This document shows positions 54,991 through 64,000 of a DNA stretch of 64,000 bases, piece by piece; within the stretch, counting starts at the first letter, position 1, and each line of letters begins with the position of its first letter. Where the stretch lies: NCBI RefSeq assembly GCF_000153925.1, contig NZ_DS264345.1, positions 646,082 to 710,081 on the forward strand, given 5' to 3'. This DNA is from [Ruminococcus] torques ATCC 27756. Lineage in GTDB: Bacteria > Bacillota > Clostridia > Lachnospirales > Lachnospiraceae. Both the position numbers and the translations under genes were made by a program. The notes under the pieces are model-generated. The model ran no database searches, was not told the origin of the DNA, and worked only from the letters and a program-made list of their open reading frames with translations.

Positions 54991-55320
54991 TCTTTATCTC
55001 CTCAGTTTCTGGTTTGTTACTTTCATTTTAGCATACTGTATTTATGTTTTCTATCCTCTGCAGGCAAGGAAAATCTGCTTTAGATATTTCCATTTTACCG
55101 GTAATGATTTTCTGTTCTATATAGTCAATCTTATTGAAAGGTTAAATTGTGGGATTCGGATCAACATAGATACTATAGGTTCCTCCATTGCTCATATTCT
55201 AGATTAAATACTTATACGAAATATTTTGTGTTGTCTGCTCTTAATACAAAATTCCGTTATATATATTCAATTAACTTAACTCCTATCCCGTATAGTTTAA
55301 ATAAATTTAAGACACAAGAA
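54991..55320. other. AT-rich stretch left of the integrated element
   Basis: No gene with a credible start. An extended -10 (TGCTAAAAT on the minus strand near 55030) may drive the GNAT gene. The rest is probably eroded mobile DNA, since an att-like arm and core follow at 55324. Confidence 0.4.
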
Positions 55321-55429
55321 AAAGTGTTCAAAGGTGTTTCAAACTTTTTGAAGTAAAAAAATAAGAGAAACGCTGTAAATTCAGCGTTCCTCCTACTTTT
55401 AATCAATGCCGCAGACCGGAATCGAACCG
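55321..55429. repeat. attL: 25-bp core plus outer arm-like region
   Basis: Core 55405-55429 is identical to 58938-58962 and copies the 3' end of tRNA-Leu. The preceding 84 bases, including two GTGTTCAAA-like sites, also resemble the sequence left of the right core with scattered changes, so an older related element probably ended here. Confidence 0.85.
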
Positions 55430-55487
55430 TTTTAAGCAATCACAAATACTGATAGAAAGGGGCTTTGAGGACTTCATCACGGTTGCG

Positions 55488-55507
55488 GTGTTCAAAAAGT
55501 GTTCAAA
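55488..55507 (+). promoter_or_regulatory. Left inner integrase arm sites
   Basis: Two direct copies of GTGTTCAAA, 11 bases apart, 60 bases inside the left core. The same pair occurs at 58858-58876 and, with one change, at 55324-55343. Confidence 0.6.
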
Positions 55508-55535
55508 CGTTTGTCGCATACAAACTAAAAAGTTG

Positions 55536-55868
55536 TTACTTTCTGCATAGTGTATTTCCTAAAATGATAATTACTACGACATCAACCAAAATAATCCCCA
55601 ATGCAATATATACAAAAAATGCAGGCAAAATATTTTCAAGCAAGCCCATTGTCAATGCAAGAATTGCTATAATAGACATTCCAATTCCTATTGTTCTGCA
55701 TAACTTCTTTTCATCATATTTTTCCTTTTCTTCTTTTGAAGCCGTATTATATCCGGAAATAAACCAACTCCCGTGTCCAGAAAGTAAAATAATAGAAAAT
55801 ACAGCAAATATCACAAAGACAATCCACACTATCCAATCAGGACCTGTTGCTAAATCTACTAATTTCAT
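55536..55868 (-). CDS. DUF3784-family membrane protein
   Basis: 110 residues, three transmembrane helices. SGHGSWFISGYNTASKEEKEKYDEKKLCRT in the first loop is the DUF3784 signature (split here as GYNTASKEEKEKYDEKKLC). Function unknown. It is cargo or structural part of the element. A ribosome site (AGGAGG) precedes the start. Confidence 0.8.
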   Translation of the reverse strand: MKLVDLATGPDWIVWIVFVIFAVFSIILLSGHGSWFISGYNTASKEEKEKYDEKKLCRTIGIGMSIIAILALTMGLLENILPAFFVYIALGIILVDVVVIIILGNTLCRK

Positions 55869-55994
55869 TTATAAGCACCTCCTTAAATACCGATTTGTCT
55901 GTTTCATGTTATACACAGTATAATTCCATTTTATAAAATATTCAATTAAAAAGGTATGCGAATATTTTTTATTTCCGCATACCCATTTATCACT

Positions 55995-56210
55995 TTATTC
56001 TTTTACATATCGAATTAACTCACCAATTTCACATTCAAAATAGTTGCATAGTTTACAGATTAAATTTGCGTCCAGTCTTTGAAATTCATTTCTGCAATAT
56101 CTATTGAAATTTGACCTTGGGATATCGAGTTCCTTACAAATCATATTCTTACTGATACCTTTTTCTTGTAACAGTTCTTCTATTCTTAATTCTAAATGTC
56201 CATAATTCAT
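55995..56210 (-). CDS. Small Cro/C1-type HTH repressor of the element
   Basis: 71 residues. HTH of the XRE group: EELLQEKGISKNMICKELDI then PRSNFNRYCRNEF as recognition helix, CNYFECEIGELI at the end. GAGGTGCGG before the ATG 56210. It is transcribed away from rep-int and the gap between holds palindromes, the usual plan of a lysogeny-type switch. Confidence 0.82.
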   Translation of the reverse strand: MNYGHLELRIEELLQEKGISKNMICKELDIPRSNFNRYCRNEFQRLDANLICKLCNYFECEIGELIRYVKE

Positions 56211-56221
56211 GTTCCGCACCT

Positions 56222-56272
56222 CTACATAAAGTATATTTATTAAATCTTTATGTAGTAATTCACTATATAGTG
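56222..56272. promoter_or_regulatory. Operator region between repressor and small ORF
   Basis: Perfect 10-bp inverted repeat CTACATAAAG/CTTTATGTAG (56222-56255) and the 12-base palindrome CACTATATAGTG (56261-56272). Confidence 0.65.
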
Positions 56273-56321
56273 AGGTACTATACAGTCAGTCCCTTGTTAA
56301 TAACACAAAAGAGGTATGTAC

Positions 56322-56564
56322 ATGAAAAAGAAAATCATAGCAACAATCACAATGCTCTGTTTACTGACCGTTCTCTATAATTATCTTAGACTGCCGGACT
56401 ATCATATTACTAACAGCATATCCTTTAGCAGTGCAGATACCAGAGATACTGAATTGACTGTAATTGTTTACAAATGTTGGAAAATTGATGGATTAATCAA
56501 AGACATTGAAAATGAACATAACAAAATCAATGGTACGCCTACCACCTTGGAAATCAAGCTCTAG
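56322..56564 (+). CDS. Small protein with N-terminal membrane anchor
   Basis: 80 residues. Basic start, one hydrophobic helix (IIATITMLCLLTVLYNYL), then a soluble part with no recognised domain. GAGGTATGTAC precedes the ATG at 56322. First gene on the element right of the operator region. Confidence 0.55.
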   Translation: MKKKIIATITMLCLLTVLYNYLRLPDYHITNSISFSSADTRDTELTVIVYKCWKIDGLIKDIENEHNKINGTPTTLEIKL

Positions 56565-56637
56565 TCTCTATAATGGACGTCTTTCTGTCAAAGCAGAAGC
56601 TTCCAATATCAGAAAAGTGGGAATGAAATAATTTCCC

Positions 56638-56691
56638 TACTATGTCAGCCAGTCAGTGCCGGACAACGTCATAGGTGCTGAACTGGCTGAC
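56638..56691. other. Strong hairpin upstream of rep, candidate replication origin
   Basis: TAC-TAT directly precedes GTCAGCCAGT (56644-56653), which pairs perfectly with ACTGGCTGAC (56682-56691) around 28 bases. No T-run follows, so it is not a plain terminator. Position just ahead of the HUH gene fits a double-strand origin or nick site. Confidence 0.45.
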
Positions 56692-56773
56692 CTCTATACT
56701 TGATATATAAAACAACATCTTCCGAAAACAATCGGAACATTCATTACAAAAATTGGGATATGAGGTGAGATTC

Positions 56774-57607
56774 GTGAGCAAAACAAAAGAGTGTTTTGCA
56801 TACAATACGAAAATCATTGAAACTCCTACTACAAAAGAAGTATATATTTACGAAAACCCTATTTTTATTCACTCGAAAGAAAAGGCAGATTTAACAGACA
56901 CAAGTAACCGAAAAAAATTTGATGAAATGTCAGCTCATAAGCAATATGACAGTTTAAAACGCAAGCAGAAGCATTACGAACAGGCTCGTTGGGATATTGC
57001 CCGTATTGTTGACTGCAACTTTGATAACAAAACAAAATTTGTAACGCTGACATTTAAAGAAAACATTCAGGAAATCCTGATAACTAACCGAGAATTTAAG
57101 TATTTTATCCAGCGATTAAATTATTATTTGTACCATACCAAAACCCAGTTATTAAAATACCTTGCAACGTGGGAGAAACAGAAGCGTGGAGCAATCCATT
57201 ATCATGTTATTTTCTTTGATTTTCTGTATATAGCAAAAGAAAAATTACAGAATTTATGGTCACATGGATTTATTAAAATCAATCGCATTGATGTAGACAG
57301 CAAAGAAAACAGAGGTCGTTATCTTAGCAAGTATTTTGGAAAAGACCTTGATTTGAAAGAACATAAGAAAAAAGCCTTTTTTAAATCTCAAAATCTGAAA
57401 GTTCCACACGAAACAAAAGTCATGCTGACCGAAGACATTTTACATGACTTACAAAAAGAAAATATCGTCTTTCAGAAAGAATACACAAGGCAAATTTACG
57501 ATACCAACGCTTTCTTATCTACTGGTTCATGCTTAAAGGACAGCAGTGTTATCTACATCAAAATAAAAAAAGAAAATCCTTGCGTAAAGGGGGAATCTTA
57601 TGGATAA
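56774..57607 (+). CDS. HUH rolling-circle replication initiator (ORF2/G2P type)
   Basis: 277 residues. Motif I FVTLTFKEN near 95, HUH motif IHYHVIFFDF near 138, motif III GRYLSKYFGKD near 178 with the nicking Tyr and Lys. Nicks and rejoins one strand at an origin. GAGGTGA sits 5-6 bases before GTG 56774; the frame open to TTG 56753 has no such site. Stops 8 bases inside the integrase gene, so the two are coupled. Confidence 0.88.
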   Translation: MSKTKECFAYNTKIIETPTTKEVYIYENPIFIHSKEKADLTDTSNRKKFDEMSAHKQYDSLKRKQKHYEQARWDIARIVDCNFDNKTKFVTLTFKENIQEILITNREFKYFIQRLNYYLYHTKTQLLKYLATWEKQKRGAIHYHVIFFDFLYIAKEKLQNLWSHGFIKINRIDVDSKENRGRYLSKYFGKDLDLKEHKKKAFFKSQNLKVPHETKVMLTEDILHDLQKENIVFQKEYTRQIYDTNAFLSTGSCLKDSSVIYIKIKKENPCVKGESYG

Positions 57608-58856
57608 TCCCGTTACGTTTTCAGATATAACATTATTGAATACGTTAGCCACCTGTGCTAACATGACCACAGATGAAGTCTTCAAAGATTTTAAAATTAT
57701 GGCAAATAAAAAAATCTTGAAGAATCACAAATATGAAATTTATTACTCGGAATCAGAAAAAAGCTGGCGTACTTATTTACCCGATGAAACCAAACCTAAC
57801 AAACGCCGTCCTGTTAAGAGGAAGAGTAAAGAGAACCTTGAAAAAGAAATCATCAGATTTTATATCGAAAAGCAGAAAGCTGAAAACCGTCAGAATGTCA
57901 CACTAGAAGAATTATATGCTGAATGGCTTTTGTATAAAAGAGATTATACTTCCGTAAAAGCAAAAACAATTCAAGAATATGTATCTGAATGGAATAGATT
58001 TTTCAAAGATACAGAACTTGTTAAAATGAAGATAGGCGAAATCAAACCAATCACGCTTATCCGCTTTTTCAGAGAAGCTACAAAAGACCGACAGTTCACG
58101 CACAAGCGAGTCAGTAATGCCCGTTCTGTTTTGAATGGAATAATGAGTTATGCGATCGAAGAAGAAATTATATCACATAATCCTGTCTCTGATGTGAATT
58201 TCAAACAGTTTACCTATAAGCCAGTAGAAGTACAAAGTGACAATGTATTTTCCCGTGATGATACGCATAAGTTATTAAATTATCTTCGGTGTATCATAGA
58301 GCCATATTCTCTTGCAATACAGTTATCTTTCTATCTGTTTATCCGTGTTGGAGAAACAAAAGCTATCCGTTGGGAAGATATTGACTACAATAACAGGCTT
58401 GTATATCTTCACAGACAGGCGACCTGTGAACGTACATTGAATGATGATTTAACATTCTCAAGCCGAAAAGTAAAAGTAGTAAATCAAATGAAAGGAAATA
58501 CTTCTCATGGATTCCGTAAACAGTTCCTTACAGACGAAGCACTTAAAATTCTTCACAAAGCAAAGGAATTAAATCCAAATGGAATATATGTCTTTGAACC
58601 CAACGGCGAGATTATGACAACAGACAGCTTTAATCGCCGTTTGAAGAAATATTGCAAAGAAGCCGGTGTTCCTTATCATTCCAGTCATAAAATCCGCTTT
58701 TACAATGCTTCAACAGCTTTTGACGGAAATAATCTTACAACCCTTAGTTATTTAATGGGACATAGTGAGACAGCTACAACATTGCATTACTTGCGGAATG
58801 TCAATAAGCGGAAGAATGACAGGCTTGCTTTTCAGAATCTTGGTATTTCATCATAA
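57600..58856 (+). CDS. int: Tyrosine-family site-specific integrase
   Basis: 418 residues. Core-binding SAM-like domain about 110-215 (VTLEELYAEWLLYKRDYTSV), catalytic domain about 225-418 with Arg in YLFIRVGETKAIRWED, HKIR (HxxR), GHSETATTLHY with the second His and nucleophile Tyr. Integrates and excises the element at tRNA-Leu. GGGGGAATC precedes the ATG. Arm sites GTGTTCAAA begin 2 bases after its stop codon. Confidence 0.94.
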   Translation: MDNPVTFSDITLLNTLATCANMTTDEVFKDFKIMANKKILKNHKYEIYYSESEKSWRTYLPDETKPNKRRPVKRKSKENLEKEIIRFYIEKQKAENRQNVTLEELYAEWLLYKRDYTSVKAKTIQEYVSEWNRFFKDTELVKMKIGEIKPITLIRFFREATKDRQFTHKRVSNARSVLNGIMSYAIEEEIISHNPVSDVNFKQFTYKPVEVQSDNVFSRDDTHKLLNYLRCIIEPYSLAIQLSFYLFIRVGETKAIRWEDIDYNNRLVYLHRQATCERTLNDDLTFSSRKVKVVNQMKGNTSHGFRKQFLTDEALKILHKAKELNPNGIYVFEPNGEIMTTDSFNRRLKKYCKEAGVPYHSSHKIRFYNASTAFDGNNLTTLSYLMGHSETATTLHYLRNVNKRKNDRLAFQNLGISS

Positions 58857-58962
58857 AGTGTTCAAAGGTGTTCAAACATTTTAAAACAAAAAAATAAGAG
58901 AAACGCTGTAAATTCAACGTTTCTCCCATTTTTAACTAATGCCGCAGACCGGAATCGAACCG
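58855..58962. repeat. attR: arm sites plus 25-bp core in tRNA-Leu
   Basis: GTGTTCAAA at 58858-58866 and 58868-58876, then core 58938-58962 shared with attL and lying in the T-arm and acceptor of tRNA-Leu. Confidence 0.88.
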
Positions 58963-59025
58963 GTACGGGTATCACTACCCACGGGATTTTAAGTCCCGGG
59001 CGTCTGCCTGTTCCGCCACTGCGGC
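58940..59025 (-). tRNA. tRNA-Leu (TAA)
   Basis: 86 bases with a long variable arm: acceptor GCCGCAG/CTGCGGC, discriminator A, anticodon loop CTTAAAA. Its 3' end is the integration site of the element to the left. Confidence 0.95.
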
Positions 59026-59068
59026 AACTATCAAATTGTTTTCTCCTATTGGTAATCAATAAGAGAAA

Positions 59069-59142
59069 CGACCCAGAAGAGACTCGAACTCTCGACCTCC
59101 GCCGTGACAGGGCGGCGCTCTAACCAACTGAGCCACTGGGCC
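59069..59142 (-). tRNA. tRNA-Asp (GTC)
   Basis: 74-base cloverleaf; acceptor GGCCCAG/CTGGGTC, anticodon loop CTGTCAC, T-arm GAGTTCGAGTC. Part of the tRNA cluster read leftward. Confidence 0.95.
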
Positions 59143-59147
59143 ATAAA

Positions 59148-59221
59148 TGGACCTTCGGGGACTCGAACCCAGGACCGACCGGTTATGAGCCGGTTGCTCT
59201 AACCAACTGAGCTAAAGGTCC
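59148..59221 (-). tRNA. tRNA with CAT anticodon (Met or Ile2)
   Basis: 74 bases; acceptor GGACCTT/AAGGTCC, discriminator A, anticodon loop CTCATAA. CAT fits elongator Met or lysidine-modified Ile2; the GGACCTTTAGCTCAG start recalls Firmicutes Ile2, but I cannot decide. It is not the initiator, since the first pair is a normal G-C. Confidence 0.85.
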
Positions 59222-59249
59222 ATAATGATGTCTGTTCCCTTAGGAACAA

Positions 59250-59322
59250 AGCCGATGATCGGACTTGAACCGATAACCTGCTGATTACAAATCAGCTGCT
59301 CTGCCAATTGAGCCACATCGGC
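59250..59322 (-). tRNA. tRNA-Thr (TGT)
   Basis: 73 bases; acceptor GCCGATG/CATCGGC, discriminator T, anticodon loop TTTGTAA, T-arm GGTTCAAGTCC. Confidence 0.94.
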
Positions 59323-59353
59323 ATAATACTTACATATTGCAAAAATCTGCAAA

Positions 59354-59425
59354 TGACCCCGACGGGAATCGAACCCGTGTTACCGCCGTGAAAGGGCGAT
59401 GTCTTAACCGCTTGACCACGGGGCC
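59354..59425 (-). tRNA. tRNA-Glu (TTC)
   Basis: 72 bases; acceptor GGCCCCG/CGGGGTC, discriminator A, anticodon loop CTTTCAC. First tRNA of the five-gene cluster Glu-Thr-CAT-Asp-Leu. Confidence 0.95.
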
Positions 59426-59457
59426 ATACTTTACTGTTTTCCTTAACAGCGATTTAT

Positions 59458-59486
59458 ATATTATCATATATATGTTTATTTTGCAA
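59458..59486 (-). promoter_or_regulatory. Promoter of the tRNA cluster
   Basis: Minus strand TTGCAA, 17-base spacer, TAATAT, 32 bases before tRNA-Glu. Confidence 0.7.
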
Positions 59487-59547
59487 GATATTTTCTCCAA
59501 AAATAAGAGGAAAATTGCAAACAGATAATAAACAAGGCTGTTGAACT

Positions 59548-59583
59548 AAAAAGCCTCATACTACACATGTAATATAAGGCTTT
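59548..59583 (-). terminator. Terminator after tRNA-Asn
   Basis: AGCCTTATA/TATGAGGCT hairpin followed by TTTT on the minus strand, six bases beyond tRNA-Asn. Likely the end of the rRNA operon. Confidence 0.75.
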
Positions 59584-59588
59584 CTAAG

Positions 59589-59661
59589 CTCCCCCTGTTG
59601 GACTTGAACCAACGACACTTCGGTTAACAGCCGAATGCTCTACCGACTGAGCTAAGGAGGA
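59589..59661 (-). tRNA. tRNA-Asn (GTT)
   Basis: 73 bases; acceptor TCCTCCT/AGGGGGA, discriminator G, anticodon loop CTGTTAA. Follows 23S and is cotranscribed with the rRNA operon. Confidence 0.94.
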
Positions 59662-59790
59662 ATATTTTGTTTTGTGTACCTTCAAAACTACATACAAAGA
59701 ATCTTTTTTCATCCTACCCTTACGGGTACCGTCTTTGATAAGCATCTAAAACACAGATGCTAACCAACGACATGTGCCTATCTCCGCTTT
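59662..59790 (-). other. 23S to tRNA-Asn spacer
   Basis: Contains a hairpin (AGCATCT/AGATGCT, about 59723-59745) and a copy of the spacer motif TTTTGAAGGTACAC (about 59678-59691), which resembles a box sequence also present between 5S and 23S. No 5S gene is here. Confidence 0.6.
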
Positions 59791-62775
<2,985 letters not shown>

Positions 62776-63157
62776 AAACGATAGTTGTTCACGGGAATGA
62801 ACTTCTATCCACACATGTATAGCGTTACATGTGTTGGTTCTAGGCCAATTTATTTTTAGTTTGTTTTCTTCAAACTTTATAGTAATTGTTAAATAACATT
62901 ACCTCGGATGTCTTGATTAGATATTTTATCTTATCATTGATTTTCTCTGTATGCAGTTTTCAAGGTACACATCTTGACTGATCTTTCATCAGTCATTAGA
63001 ACTTAAAATCTCTTTTAAACTCTAATCACTGGTGAACCCAGTTATTCCAACAGCACTGCCCTGCTGATTGGGTTGGCTTGACGAGGTGTTGCTCATCCCT
63101 GCCTGTATTTATTCTAAACTTCGACAGCGTTTCTGTCTTCGTTTTTTCTTTTTTTGA
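62776..63157 (-). other. 5S-23S spacer of the rRNA operon
   Basis: No tRNA or ORF. Holds hairpins (GACAG/CTGTC near 63121-63137; ACTGAT/ATCAGT near 62980), the spacer motif ACCTTGAAAACTGCATACAG (about 62950) and ACATGTAACGCTATACATGT near the 23S start, likely processing signals. Confidence 0.6.
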
Positions 63158-63274
63158 TTTGGCGGCCACCTACTCTCCCACACCGTCTCCAGTGCAGTAC
63201 CATCGGCCGTTCAGGTCTTAACCATCGTGTTCGGGATGGGAACGGGTGTTACCCCTGAACGCATCGCCACCAAA
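63158..63274 (-). rRNA. 5S ribosomal RNA between 16S and 23S
   Basis: 117 bases; terminal stem TTTGGTGGC/GCCGCCAAA, with CCCGTTCCCATCCCGAACAC and GAGAGTAGG. Lies between 16S and 23S rather than after 23S. Confidence 0.95.
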
Positions 63275-63328
63275 AAGTTTTGTCATCCTTGATGACTAAA
63301 CAATAGACAACGACTCACTTTACTTCTT

Positions 63329-64000
<672 letters not shown>

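Larger units (their letters stand above)
55405..58962. mobile_element. Compact Rep-Int integrative element in tRNA-Leu(TAA)
   Basis: Direct 25-bp cores, about 3533 bp apart, bracket a DUF3784 membrane protein, an HTH repressor, a small anchored protein, a HUH replication protein and a tyrosine integrase. The tRNA-Leu gene stays intact at the right end. No conjugation genes, no capsid genes. Confidence 0.85.

Noticed and set aside
55406..55429. Possible second tRNA-Leu gene at the left end of the element.
   Set aside because: Only about 24 bases of the tRNA 3' end are present; it is the attL core.

Overview
The window looks like chromosomal DNA of a strictly anaerobic, low-to-mid GC Gram-positive of the class Clostridia, most likely a gut Lachnospiraceae. 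Pointers are a type II fatty-acid cluster using FabK and a MarR-type FabT-like regulator, a fused AccD-AccA, a flavodiiron protein fused to rubredoxin and its reductase, SleB-type wall hydrolase, Sec-independent SelD with DUF3343 and YedF, DUF624, DUF6465 and CmpB-like membrane proteins, and a sortase-anchored glycosidase. No species call is possible from sequence reading alone.

Layout. Bases 1-13000 are housekeeping genes, nearly all on the minus strand: a HAD phosphatase, xanthine phosphoribosyltransferase, a DUF624 membrane protein, tRNA-Gly, two CmpB-like membrane proteins, the flavodiiron fusion, endonuclease III, RpiB, a second HAD enzyme and Tex. Bases 12400-25600 hold a RluA-type pseudouridine synthase, tRNA-Arg, TrpS, a PAP2 phosphatase, a lipid kinase, a TetR regulator, an SfsA-MutY fusion, an amino-acid ABC importer with a circularly permuted binding protein, UppP, a Cof-type phosphatase and a coiled-coil SleB wall hydrolase. 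Bases 25700-30050 carry a Gld-like ABC exporter operon (ATPase with a frameshift, GldF-GldG fusion, DUF4340). Bases 30200-37300 hold a selenium set (DUF3343, cysteine desulfurase-like enzyme, SelD, YedF), split by a 1129-residue surface glycosidase of GH123/DUF4091 type. Bases 37500-41300 carry a methyltransferase, a sirtuin, an HD protein, a lysine/alanine-rich protein and a TRIC channel homologue.

Bases 41300-51280 are a complete fatty-acid synthesis cluster read leftward: fabH, acpP, fabK, fabD, fabG, fabF, accB, fabZ, accC, accDA, then fabT. A strong promoter before fabH carries a TTTGA-N3-TCAAA palindrome that is a likely FabT-type operator. Bases 51476-55300 are an AT-rich accessory stretch (Fic protein, VOC protein, small Cys-rich and zinc-ribbon proteins, a lipoprotein, a DHFR-like reductase, a GNAT enzyme) with remnants and small repeats.

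Bases 55405-58962 are a compact 3.5-kb integrative element inserted in the 3' end of tRNA-Leu(TAA). It has 25-bp direct-repeat cores, paired GTGTTCAAA arm sites, a divergent HTH repressor, a HUH replication initiator and a tyrosine integrase. The window ends with tRNAs (Leu, Asp, CAT, Thr, Glu, Asn) and an rRNA operon on the minus strand in the unusual order 16S-5S-23S. The 23S gene has an extended helix-45 region resembling an intervening sequence. Most start choices below differ from the longest open frame because a ribosome-binding site or a promoter decides them.
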